From Nitrospira sp. UBA5698 (lineage in GTDB: Bacteria > Nitrospirota > Nitrospiria > Nitrospirales > Nitrospiraceae), in assembly GCA_002420115.1 (NCBI GenBank), contig DIHK01000066.1, forward strand, positions 252,461 through 316,460: a stretch of DNA of 64,000 nucleotides, in the 5' to 3' direction. How positions within the stretch are numbered: position 1 is the stretch's first letter; the number at the start of each line of letters is the position of its first letter. The notes under the pieces are model-generated. The model did not search any database and had not been told where the DNA came from. It saw only the letters and a program-made list of their open reading frames with translations. A program made the translations under genes and the position numbers. Positions 8,112 to 15,542 of the stretch are shown in pieces.

Positions 8112-8408
8112 ATGTCTCCGTTGGATTCACGCATCACGAAGCAGCAGAACCGCTTTGCACTCGATTGTTCGCTCGATGAACTCAAGCGCATCTACCAGGC
8201 GTTGTTCTCCCAACTGCGGGCCGACTCGGAAGCTGATATCGACGAGTCAGACCTGCTCCTTGACCTTCAGGTCGTGCTCCAGCAGGAAGCCCGAGCCGAA
8301 GGTGTCGATGTTTCCACCCATAGTGAGTGGTCACGATTCCTGGGAGACTCGTCGGTTGTCCCCTGTGAACAGCGATATGCCGACTATCGAGAGAAGAAAT
8401 ACCAATGA
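8112..8408 (+). CDS. small protein of unknown function upstream of ZIP transporter
   Basis: The 98-residue product starts at ATG 8112 with GAGGAG just upstream and overlaps the ZIP gene by 4 bases. It is acidic in the middle (DSEADIDESDLLLDLQ) and otherwise helical; one Cys near residue 19 and one near 87 are visible. No family is recognised. Its separation of 45 bases from the GTPase upstream and coupling to the transporter suggests a partner of ZIP, but nothing in the sequence shows how it would act. Confidence 0.55.
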   Translation: MSPLDSRITKQQNRFALDCSLDELKRIYQALFSQLRADSEADIDESDLLLDLQVVLQQEARAEGVDVSTHSEWSRFLGDSSVVPCEQRYADYREKKYQ

Positions 8409-9208
8409 TGGCTCTTCCGGCTGAATCGTCCTGGGGGTTCGTCGTTCTGATGGGTCTGCTTGGGAGCCTGGGGGCTCTGCTGCCCGCTGCGGTTGTCCTG
8501 TTCATTCCAGATGGGTGGCGGCATCGGGTGATGCCGTACTTGCTGAGCTATGCCACAGGTACGATGTTGGCCACCGCCATCATCGGGCTGATTCCTGAAG
8601 CGTTGGAACATATTCCCATTTACGAAGTGGGAATCGCGATTCTGGCCGGGCTTGTCCTGTTCTTCGTATTGGAGTGGACGGTGATCTGGAGACATTCGCA
8701 CGGGGATCTGCCGGAAGACCACCATCACCCCCATGGGCACGGTCATGAGCACGGAATGGAGAAAAAAACCGGCATGTTGATCTTGATCGGTGACGCGGTC
8801 CATAACATGGCCGACGGAGTTGCCATCGGTGCCGCCTGTGTGGCATCGCCAGGACTGGGTCTTGTCACGACGCTCGCAGTGTTGGGGCACGAAGTCCCGC
8901 AAGAATTGAGCGATTTCACCATACTCCTGTCGAGTGGGTTCTCTCGCTGGAAAGCCTTTTTCTGGAATACGCTCTCGGGCATGGGGACGCTGGTTGGGGT
9001 CGTCGCGGCCTATGGCGGGCTCGGCTATGCGGAGGCGATCGTTCCCTATGCGCTCAGCGTGGCAGCGGCTTCGTTCTTGTATATCGGGTTGGCTGATCTC
9101 GTTCCAGGGTTGCATGGACGAATAGGGGCGGCCAAGGGGGTCTGGCAGTTTGCCATGATGATCGCAGGAATGATGACCATCGCCATGTTGACCATGCTGC
9201 CGCATTAG
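8405..9208 (+). CDS. ZIP family metal transporter
   Basis: This 267-residue inner-membrane protein has the ZIP fold: about eight hydrophobic helices, with the transport-site motifs HNMADG in TM4 and HEVPQE in TM5, the metal-binding core of the family. Between TM3 and TM4 lies a cytoplasmic His-rich loop (HHHPHGHGHEHG). ZIP proteins bring Zn2+ (sometimes Fe2+ or Mn2+) into the cytoplasm. Its place downstream of zur and the COG0523 run makes it the likely zinc importer of this locus. It is translated from an ATG that overlaps the preceding stop. The close GufA/ZupT relatives have the same length. Confidence 0.93.
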   Translation: MMALPAESSWGFVVLMGLLGSLGALLPAAVVLFIPDGWRHRVMPYLLSYATGTMLATAIIGLIPEALEHIPIYEVGIAILAGLVLFFVLEWTVIWRHSHGDLPEDHHHPHGHGHEHGMEKKTGMLILIGDAVHNMADGVAIGAACVASPGLGLVTTLAVLGHEVPQELSDFTILLSSGFSRWKAFFWNTLSGMGTLVGVVAAYGGLGYAEAIVPYALSVAAASFLYIGLADLVPGLHGRIGAAKGVWQFAMMIAGMMTIAMLTMLPH

Positions 9209-9321
9209 TCAGGACGTTCTCGTGTCGCTCTCCTGCGCGTAAAGCGTATCTCGTGAAGCGCCGTTCGCTCGCGAGTATATGTGACGAACGGTCTGCAAGA
9301 GGAAACGGTTCAAGGCGAGAC

Positions 9322-9909
9322 ATGAGGCTCAAGGATGACATGATGAGAACTGCCCAACTCGGCAGCGATCAGATTTACTTGCTGGGGGACATCCCTCGTC
9401 GCGGGGAGCGTCTGACCGCTGAGTTCACCATTCCAGCCGCCCGGTTGGCCGATACACCGCTCAGGGCCGATGAACTTCGCCGTGGTCTGGTCCTGGTTTC
9501 GACGTTGCCAAATATCCAGAAGCATGCCTGTATGGCACAGATCGTGGCGCTCGAGGAACATGGCAGCGAGAAGCTGTCGGAGTGGACGATTGTGCATGTG
9601 TCCGCGGACCACGAAGACCATTGGCGGGAAGTCGACCGCTTCCATCCCAATGTTCGTGCAGCAGGCTACTCCCTCTGTTGTGCGGATCCGGCGAGTCGGG
9701 AGGCCTTTGTGATGGCGTTTGGAGTCGGTGTGGAGGATCATCACCGCATCGCGCATGGGCTCTTCGCGCTGCGGGACGGTGTGTTTCTCGAAGTCGAAAT
9801 CCCGCACGATCAGCTGCGACCGGCAGAGGTGGACGGGTTTCTGCTACGGCTGAGCGGAGTGCCCGGGACGCCGTTGAGTCAGGCGCCCCGCACCGGTAGT
9901 GACGAATAG
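9322..9909 (+). CDS. thiol peroxidase-like (Tpx/redoxin family) protein
   Basis: The product of about 195 residues resembles the Tpx branch of peroxiredoxins: LVLVSTLPNIQKHAC with the candidate peroxidatic Cys at 70, WTIVHVSAD, and HPNVRAAGYSLCCADP with Cys at 119-120 as possible resolving residues. The usual T-x-x-C active site is changed to K-x-x-C, so full peroxidase activity is not certain. The start could be ATG 9322, 9340 or 9343; AAGG boxes exist for each. Tpx proteins reduce peroxides in the cytoplasm. Its link with zinc genes may reflect oxidative stress during metal limitation. It ends 3 bases from the convergent His-rich gene. Confidence 0.65.
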   Translation: MRLKDDMMRTAQLGSDQIYLLGDIPRRGERLTAEFTIPAARLADTPLRADELRRGLVLVSTLPNIQKHACMAQIVALEEHGSEKLSEWTIVHVSADHEDHWREVDRFHPNVRAAGYSLCCADPASREAFVMAFGVGVEDHHRIAHGLFALRDGVFLEVEIPHDQLRPAEVDGFLLRLSGVPGTPLSQAPRTGSDE

Positions 9910-9912
9910 CTT

Positions 9913-10260
9913 CTAAGCGAGTTGTAGTGCTCCATGGTCATCACAATGCGCGCCATGGGCGAAGTGCAAATGGCCGGCGACCAGATAGTCGATATGGTCT
10001 CCGTGCGGCACGGCCTGATGCCCGCAGTTCGTGCCGTGGCGATGTCCGGTCTCATGCCCCTCGCAGCGATGGGTCGGTGTGCATCCAGCCGGGTTTTGCG
10101 TAGTGATACCGAGCCGATGTTCATCGATATGGTCGCCATGCGGATGATGAAGATGTCCGTCATGGAGATAGTCGGTGTGACCGTCATGGGAGACGGCCGG
10201 ATGCCCGCAGTTCGCTCCGTGCTGATGGGCGTGATGCTCATGGATGGGGTGGTCGCTCAT
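9913..10260 (-). CDS. His-rich tandem-repeat metal-binding protein
   Basis: This 115-residue protein is roughly one quarter His and consists of two copies of a unit, about residues 14-48 and 75-109. Each has HG-x-NCGH-x-AV-x-H followed by a D-Y-L line, GHLH, and a trailing H/D cluster. The pattern is typical of cytosolic zinc-binding or buffering proteins next to cation transporters. It is the only gene in the zinc locus on the minus strand: it is convergent with the Tpx-like gene and divergent from pyrC (69 bases between starts). A GGAG ribosome site sits upstream of ATG 10260. Storage or hand-over of zinc is inferred from composition. Confidence 0.8.
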   Translation of the reverse strand: MSDHPIHEHHAHQHGANCGHPAVSHDGHTDYLHDGHLHHPHGDHIDEHRLGITTQNPAGCTPTHRCEGHETGHRHGTNCGHQAVPHGDHIDYLVAGHLHFAHGAHCDDHGALQLA

Positions 10261-10329
10261 CGGAGAACTCCTTTGGTGACAGGGGGCGGTTCTGATTCTG
10301 TTGTCGAAGTCTAGTCCTGAGGCTGGCGG

Positions 10330-11649
10330 ATGGTCAATAGATCAAACAGAGAGGAAGAACCTTCTATCCTTGTCCTAGCCGGCGGCTGGGTGCTCGATCC
10401 AGGCCGGTGGGACGGCGAAGCGGATGTGTGGATCAAAAATGGAGTAATCGATGCGGTGGTCTCGCCGGATGTGCCTCCTCCTCAGGCGGCTGAGTGTCTG
10501 GATGTGAGGGGGTTGTTGGTGTTGCCGGGTCTCGTCGATCTCCATGTCCATCTGCGTGAGCCAGGCTTTGAGTACAAGGAAACCATTGCCACGGGTACGG
10601 CGGCGGCCGTGGCGGGGGGCTTCACGTCGATCTGCTGCATGCCGAATACGAAGCCGGTGAACGATGAGCCGACGGTGACGCAGTTGATCAGGCGGAAGTC
10701 CGAAGAAGCCGATCGTGCCAAGGTGTATCCGATCGGGGCCATTACCCAGGAATCGGCGGGACGTGAGTTGACCGATTTTCGAGCCTTGAAAGAGGCGGGC
10801 TGTGTCGCGCTGTCCGATGATGGACGGCCGGTGATGAATGCTGAGGTCATGCGACAGGCAATGAAGCAGGCATGGGACGTCGATCTGCCAGTGATTGACC
10901 ATTGTGAGGATCTGATCCTGTCCGGTTGCGGATGTATGAACGAAGGGCCGGTATCGCGGGTGTTGGGGATCCGAGGTATTCCGAAAGGCGCGGAGTTTCG
11001 AATGATTGCCCGAGACACCAGGCTCGCCGAAGAGACGGGTGCACGACTTCATGTGGCTCATCTCAGCACGGCGGTCGGAGTAGACCTGGTGCGCCAGGCC
11101 AAGGCCAAGGGTGTACCGGTGACGGCTGAGGTCTGTCCGCATCATTTCACGCTGACCGACGAAGCGGTTCGTGAGCAGGGCGTCAATGCCAAGATGAATC
11201 CGCCTCTGCGGAGCGAGCGAGATCGAGACGCACTACTGGAGGGGCTTGCAGACGGGACCATCGATGCGATTGCGACAGACCATGCTCCTCATGCCGAATA
11301 TGAAAAACAGTGGGGTATGGATCGAGCCCCGTTCGGGATCGTGGGATTAGAGACCGCGTTGGCCCTGACGCTACGGCTCGTCGAACAAGGCGTCTTGCCT
11401 CTGGAACGTGCCGTGCAGTGTTTGACCAGCAAACCGGCCGGCTTGTTGGGATTGCCGGGTGGCACGCTGAGGCCGGGGACATCGGCCGATATTGTCCTGG
11501 TGGATCGTACATGTGAGTGGGTTGTTGATCCGGAACAGTTTCTCTCGAAGGGGCGGAATACGCCGTTTGCGGGATGGCCGATGCGGGGTCGGGTGATGAT
11601 GACCGTCGTCGGGGGGCGGATTCGATATCGGTGGCCACGCGCCGCGTGA
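10330..11649 (+). CDS. pyrC: dihydroorotase (PyrC, class I), likely zinc-stress paralogue
   Basis: This 439-residue amidohydrolase converts carbamoyl-aspartate to dihydroorotate in pyrimidine synthesis. Metal-site motifs are intact: LPGLVDLHVHLREPG (H72, H74), ALSDDGRPV, VIDHCED, LHVAHLSTA, CPHHFTL and ATDHAPH. So, unlike HemB next door, it is not obviously metal-free, although class I enzymes may use fewer or different ions. PyrC duplicates are known members of Zur regulons in several bacteria, which fits here; whether a second pyrC exists elsewhere in the genome cannot be seen. It leads a run with the ParA-like, HemB and DHH genes. Confidence 0.92.
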   Translation: MVNRSNREEEPSILVLAGGWVLDPGRWDGEADVWIKNGVIDAVVSPDVPPPQAAECLDVRGLLVLPGLVDLHVHLREPGFEYKETIATGTAAAVAGGFTSICCMPNTKPVNDEPTVTQLIRRKSEEADRAKVYPIGAITQESAGRELTDFRALKEAGCVALSDDGRPVMNAEVMRQAMKQAWDVDLPVIDHCEDLILSGCGCMNEGPVSRVLGIRGIPKGAEFRMIARDTRLAEETGARLHVAHLSTAVGVDLVRQAKAKGVPVTAEVCPHHFTLTDEAVREQGVNAKMNPPLRSERDRDALLEGLADGTIDAIATDHAPHAEYEKQWGMDRAPFGIVGLETALALTLRLVEQGVLPLERAVQCLTSKPAGLLGLPGGTLRPGTSADIVLVDRTCEWVVDPEQFLSKGRNTPFAGWPMRGRVMMTVVGGRIRYRWPRAA

Positions 11650-11658
11650 GCGAGATCC

Positions 11659-12258
11659 ATGCGCACGGTCGCGTTTCTCCACCAAAAGGGCGGGATGGGA
11701 AAGACGACACTGGCGATTGCGACCGCGATGGCATTGGCCGAACAGGGAGCTCACGTGCTGTTGCTGGATGCGGATGTGCAAGGTACGGCAAGCGAATGGG
11801 CGAGCCGCTGGGGAGAACGGTTCCGCATCGTGGCCCGTTCTCAGATTCAGCCGATCGTGCACGACCAGATTGCCAGATTTGCGCCGATGTTCGAGTGGAT
11901 GGTCGTCGATGGGCCACCGACGCTCTCCGACATGACGACGAGTATTCTGCGCGGTGCTGACAGAGTGTTTGTGCCGGTTCGCCCGTCCTTTCCCGACATT
12001 TGGGCGTTGGAAGGTGTGGCGGCTTTGCGTGCGACGCTTGGGGGAGAAGGGATCAATCCGGCCATGCGGGTGTTATGGAATCAAGTCGTGGAGTGGCCGA
12101 CATCGGCTATGCGGGCTGCCGTGGAGAGCAAAGGATTTTCGATTTCTCCGGCGGTTATTCAGTGGGAAGCGGTTTGGTCAAACGTGATGGAAGGCCAACC
12201 GCTCACGACCGGGGCAATCGACTGTCTGATGCAGCTGGTGAAGGAGCCTTGGGAATGA
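11659..12258 (+). CDS. ParA/MinD-like P-loop ATPase
   Basis: This 199-residue protein has the deviant Walker A KGGMGKTTLA near residue 10, LLLDADVQGTASEW (A') and VVDGPPTLSDMTT (B), as in ParA. There is no ParB partner nearby and the context is metabolic, between pyrC and hemB with 9-base and overlapping spacing. That argues against plasmid partition. Related orphan ParA proteins help place or load other proteins; a Mrp-like metal-cluster role is possible, but the Mrp CxxC motif is absent. I therefore keep the function open. Confidence 0.85.
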   Translation: MRTVAFLHQKGGMGKTTLAIATAMALAEQGAHVLLLDADVQGTASEWASRWGERFRIVARSQIQPIVHDQIARFAPMFEWMVVDGPPTLSDMTTSILRGADRVFVPVRPSFPDIWALEGVAALRATLGGEGINPAMRVLWNQVVEWPTSAMRAAVESKGFSISPAVIQWEAVWSNVMEGQPLTTGAIDCLMQLVKEPWE

Positions 12259-13271
12259 GCCTGCATCCGATTCCCCCAGCGCTCCGCGAACCGTCTCTGC
12301 TCCATCGCACACGAGCGATGCTCCGGACCAGACGGCCGGCCGGGGTGCTCACTCCGCAGCAGCTGATCTGGCCGTTGTTTGTGCAGGAAGGGGTCGATCA
12401 GGTCACACCGATCGCCTCCATGCCGGGTTGCGCGCGGGTCTCGATCGACCGGGCGATCGAGCAGGTCGTGGAAGCGTCCTGTGCCGGCCTCGCCGGCATC
12501 GCGCTGTTTCCGGTGGTGCCGGATCACCTCAAGGATCCGCGAGGACAAGAGAGTCGCAATCGGGACGGGTTGATGGCGAGGGCGATCCGCGCCCTGAAGG
12601 CTGCGGCTCCGGATCTGCTGATCCTGAGTGATGTGGCGCTCGATCCCTATTCATCGGACGGGCATGACGGGGTGGTGATTGATGGAAGGATCGACAATGA
12701 TGCGACCCTTCCGTTGTTGGCGGAGATGGCCGTGGTCCAAGCGCAGGCCGGAGCGGATCTCGTGGCTCCCTCGGACATGATGGATGGACGGATCGGGGTG
12801 ATCCGTCAGGCATTGGATGAGGCAGGCTACCCACAGGTCGGCATTTGCAGCTATGCCGTGAAGTATGCCTCGGCATTCTATGGACCATTTCGTGAAGCAC
12901 TGGAGAGCGCCCCGCGCGTCGGTGATAAGCGGACTTATCAGATGGACCCCGCGAATCATCGAGAGGTATTACAAGAAGTCCAGTTGGATGAAGAAGAGGG
13001 TGCTGATTGGCTGATGGTGAAACCCGGCTTGCCGTATCTGGACATCGTGTCGCTCGTTCGGGACCATTCCGCTCTTCCGGTCGCGGTCTATCACGTGAGC
13101 GGAGAGTACGCCATGCTCAAGGCCGCCGCCGCAGTCGGGCTATTCAGCTACGAAGAGGCGTTATTGGAGTCGCTCTGTGCCATGCACCGCGCCGGCGCTG
13201 ATCTGATTGTCACGTACGGCGCGCTGGATGCCGCCAGGCTGATGGCCTCCGGGCCAGACTCACCGAAGTGA
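12255..13271 (+). CDS. hemB: delta-aminolevulinate dehydratase, zinc-site-free form (HemB)
   Basis: The 338-residue enzyme joins two 5-aminolevulinate molecules into porphobilinogen for haem and other tetrapyrroles. Schiff-base lysines lie in YAVKYASAFYGPF and WLMVKPGLPY. The zinc-binding triad of zinc-type enzymes (D-V-C-x-C ... G-H-C-G) is replaced: here D126-V-A128-L-D130-P-Y ... G136-H-D138-G. This is the DVALDP type known from Pseudomonas, which uses Mg2+ rather than catalytic zinc. In a zinc-limitation locus it reads as a zinc-sparing substitute. ATG 12255 overlaps the ParA-like stop (ATGA); the longer upstream frame lies in another gene. Confidence 0.95.
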   Translation: MSLHPIPPALREPSLLHRTRAMLRTRRPAGVLTPQQLIWPLFVQEGVDQVTPIASMPGCARVSIDRAIEQVVEASCAGLAGIALFPVVPDHLKDPRGQESRNRDGLMARAIRALKAAAPDLLILSDVALDPYSSDGHDGVVIDGRIDNDATLPLLAEMAVVQAQAGADLVAPSDMMDGRIGVIRQALDEAGYPQVGICSYAVKYASAFYGPFREALESAPRVGDKRTYQMDPANHREVLQEVQLDEEEGADWLMVKPGLPYLDIVSLVRDHSALPVAVYHVSGEYAMLKAAAAVGLFSYEEALLESLCAMHRAGADLIVTYGALDAARLMASGPDSPK

Positions 13272-13278
13272 TGGCGTG

Positions 13279-14124
13279 ATGAAGGACGTGCACCCATTGC
13301 CGTTTTTCGAACCGGAGGTCGTCCTCTACCATGCCGATTGTTCCGATGGGTTCGGCGCGGCCTGGGCGGTTTGGACTCGTTGCCCGACGGCCCGGTTTGT
13401 GACGGCCAGGCATGGTCAGCCTCCACCCGATGGCCTGGCCGGAAAACGGTTGGTGATTGTGGATTTCAGCTACGCCCGTCCGACGATCGAGCAGTTGGCA
13501 GGTGCGACATCGGCATTCGCGATTCTCGACCACCATGTCACAGCTCAACAGGCGCTCGGCGATCTGCCCTACGCGCACTATGAACAGAATAAGTCCGGCG
13601 CCGTGCTTGCGTGGGAATGGGCACATCGAACGGCTGCGCCCTGGCTCTTGCAATATCTGCAGGATAAAGATCTGCATCGCTGGCAATTGCCGGAGAGTCG
13701 AGAGATCAATGCGGCGATCGAATCCTACCCGTTCGACTTTGATGTGTGGAGTGGATTGAAGCGCTATGAGTTGGCGACGGAAGGACGGGCGATTCTCCGC
13801 GCTCAGGAGCAGCTGATCAGTAAATTGCTACGGACTGCCGTACTGGTTCGCTTCGAAGGCGAGACCATTCCGGCTGTTCACAGCGCCATCCTCCGGAGCG
13901 AGTTGGGCGAACGCTTGGCTCTGGACCATCCCTTTTGTCTCGTATGGTACGAGCGTGAGGGGCGGCGGTATGTCAGCCTTCGTTCTCGAGCGAGTGGCGC
14001 CGATGTGTCGCGGATCGCGCAGGCTCATGGGGGCGGCGGGCATCGACATGCCGCGAGTTTTTCCATGCCGATTGGTGAGGGCATGCCGATGCTGTTTGAA
14101 ATCGTGGCCGCGTATATCAGGTAA
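13279..14124 (+). CDS. DHH family phosphoesterase
   Basis: This protein of about 281 residues shows the DHH order: VVLYHADCSDGFGAAW, IVDFSY, ILDHHVTAQQ, and a C-terminal DHHA1-like GGGGHRHAASF. DHH proteins are Mn2+/Mg2+-dependent phosphoesterases acting on nucleic acid or small phosphates such as nanoRNA, pAp or cyclic dinucleotides; the substrate cannot be read from sequence. No membrane segment is present, so it is not GdpP-like. It follows hemB by 7 bases and closes the run that began with pyrC. Start could be GTG 13276 or ATG 13279. Confidence 0.85.
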   Translation: MKDVHPLPFFEPEVVLYHADCSDGFGAAWAVWTRCPTARFVTARHGQPPPDGLAGKRLVIVDFSYARPTIEQLAGATSAFAILDHHVTAQQALGDLPYAHYEQNKSGAVLAWEWAHRTAAPWLLQYLQDKDLHRWQLPESREINAAIESYPFDFDVWSGLKRYELATEGRAILRAQEQLISKLLRTAVLVRFEGETIPAVHSAILRSELGERLALDHPFCLVWYEREGRRYVSLRSRASGADVSRIAQAHGGGGHRHAASFSMPIGEGMPMLFEIVAAYIR

Positions 14125-14154
14125 GGAGCCGATGCGTAGGACTAATCGACTGGC

Positions 14155-14211
14155 TTGCATCGGGGATTTGACCCGTGTATGATTCTGATTGGTATTGCAA
14201 GTAAGTTGCAT
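14155..14211 (+). promoter_or_regulatory. promoter with second candidate Zur operator
   Basis: TTGCAT (14155-14160) and TATGAT (14178-14183) are separated by exactly 17 bases, a good sigma-70 promoter. The inverted repeat ATTGCAA-GTAAG-TTGCAT begins 11 bases after the -10, so it covers the expected first transcribed bases. The core TGCAA-N5-TTGCA is identical in arms and spacing to the one at zur. It would control the run from 14234 to about 22430, which holds the zinc-free ribosomal proteins and four COG0523 genes. Confidence 0.65.
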
Positions 14212-14233
14212 TTATAAATGTGAGGAGTTTCCC

Positions 14234-14845
14234 ATGCGTTACGAAGTTCGACCCGGTCCCGAGCATTTTTTGCCGCCGGCAGCGGCCAGCATGGGTGTGC
14301 GATTGCCCAATCCAGGCGAAGCGATCGTGCACGGATATATCGTGCCTGAGGAGCAGGCGATGGACGAGGCGGCACGGCGCTTCTTGAGCGCCAAGGTGCC
14401 GACGATCTTTCCGGGACCGCTGGTGTTGTGGGCTTGGACGTCCACAGCTGAGAAGAAGGCGAAGGCGATTCGCCATCTCTTTAATGTGTTAAAGGAGAGT
14501 GTGGGGCCGAATCAGAAGCCGATGTTGATTCCCATGCCGGACTATCGGCCCAAGTATCCGAAGATCAATCCGGAGGTCGAGATCAACCCGAACCATCCGA
14601 ACTTGACGATTTGGCACAACCGGATTGACACCTGTCTGTTTATCGGGGTCCATTGCCATCAAGCGAATCTGACCTTGAAGATCGTGCGTGGTGGGACGAA
14701 TTGCTACACGATGGCGATGTGTGCGCAGGCCGGGCACGAGGATGCCATGTTATCGTTTCACGACATTACCGTGGATCACGTCATCCGTCTGGCAGACAAG
14801 GTGCGTGAACTCAAGGGGACTGTCCCGGGTCCGGCTGCGGTGTAA
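14234..14845 (+). CDS. protein like accessory subunit of 2-oxoacid:ferredoxin oxidoreductase
   Basis: The 203-residue product begins at ATG 14234 with GAGGAG upstream and is the first gene after the operator. Motifs include PPAAASMGVRLPNPGEA, FPGPLVLWAW, IDTCLFIGVHCHQANL and GGTNCYTMAMCAQAGHED. From memory this matches proteins labelled carbon monoxide dehydrogenase beta subunit family, which accompany five-subunit pyruvate or 2-oxoglutarate:ferredoxin oxidoreductases of the reductive TCA cycle in Nitrospira and Aquificota. None of the catalytic subunits is nearby. One idea is that it replaces a zinc-containing form of that subunit; it is untested. Confidence 0.5.
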   Translation: MRYEVRPGPEHFLPPAAASMGVRLPNPGEAIVHGYIVPEEQAMDEAARRFLSAKVPTIFPGPLVLWAWTSTAEKKAKAIRHLFNVLKESVGPNQKPMLIPMPDYRPKYPKINPEVEINPNHPNLTIWHNRIDTCLFIGVHCHQANLTLKIVRGGTNCYTMAMCAQAGHEDAMLSFHDITVDHVIRLADKVRELKGTVPGPAAV

Positions 14846-14856
14846 TGGGAGTTGAG

Positions 14857-15075
14857 ATGTCCGAGTTTTCCACACCACCGTCAGGGTTCATGGCGTTCCT
14901 TCCCAAGGAATACCAGGGGGAGTTCTCTCGTGAGTGGATCATGGGTCTGTCGCCGTTCTATGACCAGACCTGCGCACAATGTTTTACGGTTCAGCGGGGA
15001 CAGTGGGTCGGCTTAGGATCACAAGAATTCGATGAAAGCGCACTGAAGTGCGAGGCGCGTTATGGCTTGGTGTAG
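14857..15075 (+). CDS. small Cys-containing protein coupled to the oxidoreductase-subunit-like gene
   Basis: A 72-residue protein follows its neighbour by 11 bases (ATG 14845 is an alternative start overlapping the stop). Features are FMAFLPKEYQGEF, WIMGLSPFYDQTCAQC and a late Cys (LKCEARYGL). The single C-x-x-C plus one Cys could bind metal or a cluster. I do not recognise a family. Close coupling suggests it is the partner, or a split-off domain, of the upstream subunit-like protein. Confidence 0.55.
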   Translation: MSEFSTPPSGFMAFLPKEYQGEFSREWIMGLSPFYDQTCAQCFTVQRGQWVGLGSQEFDESALKCEARYGLV

Positions 15076-15091
15076 CGAAGTGGTCAGACTG

Positions 15092-15400
15092 ATGCAGCTC
15101 CAATTGACTCGACCGATCCTCATCGCCGCCGTTGCGATACTGTACGTGTTGGTTGCCCTGCCTTTGCCCTATCTCCTTGTCGACCACTACTCCGCTATGC
15201 AGGCAGGAGATACCAGTCACTCCGATGTCGATATTCACGCATGGCTGGAATGGGCCGCCAGTTCGGGGCTGTCCGTGGCGGTGCCCGTCCTGCCGTCTAT
15301 CCTGATTCCGTCACGTCCTGTTGCGATCCCATCGCCGCAGATCTTCTCAGCTCTGCTGGATTTCACTCTGCCGTCTCGCGGTCCACCTGTTCTCGGTTGA
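15092..15400 (+). CDS. small membrane protein with His motif, copy 2 (DUF2946-like)
   Basis: About 102 residues, with a strong N-terminal hydrophobic helix (ILIAAVAILYVLVALPLPYL), then HSDVDIHAWLEWAASSG and a C-terminal stretch ending PSRGPPVLG. It is the second of four relatives in the window and is closest to copy 3 at 22119: both have LALPLP(Y/F) followed by an LLDH/LVDH and an (H)AWL-x-W/H-AA segment. ATG 15062 would overlap the upstream gene; ATG 15092 follows it. The position, directly before the ribosomal-protein block, is noted in the findings. Confidence 0.6.
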   Translation: MQLQLTRPILIAAVAILYVLVALPLPYLLVDHYSAMQAGDTSHSDVDIHAWLEWAASSGLSVAVPVLPSILIPSRPVAIPSPQIFSALLDFTLPSRGPPVLG

Positions 15401-15434
15401 TCTCATCGCATCGTGTTGATGCCGTAGGTGCGCG

Positions 15435-15491
15435 GACTCTTCAGTGTCCGGCGTCCGCCACGTGTTAGGCGTGACGCGTCCGTGAAGAGTC
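15435..15491 (+). promoter_or_regulatory. long hairpin in the leader of rpsR
   Basis: The 142 bases between the small membrane protein and rpsR hold a nested stem: GACTCTTCA (15435-15443) pairs perfectly with TGAAGAGTC (15483-15491), and inside it GCGTC/GACGC and CGCC/GGCG also pair. No U-run follows, so it is not a simple terminator. It could be an RNA site for S18 autoregulation or a processing site. Confidence 0.45.
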
Positions 15492-15542
15492 GGTGCGGGA
15501 CCGACGGAGCAGGTCTCAGTCACGTCAACGAAGGAGCGATCC

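Noticed and set aside
11659..12258. Plasmid partition locus (ParA)
   Set aside because: No ParB, no centromere-like repeats and tight spacing with pyrC and hemB; the ATPase is better read as an operon member of unknown role.
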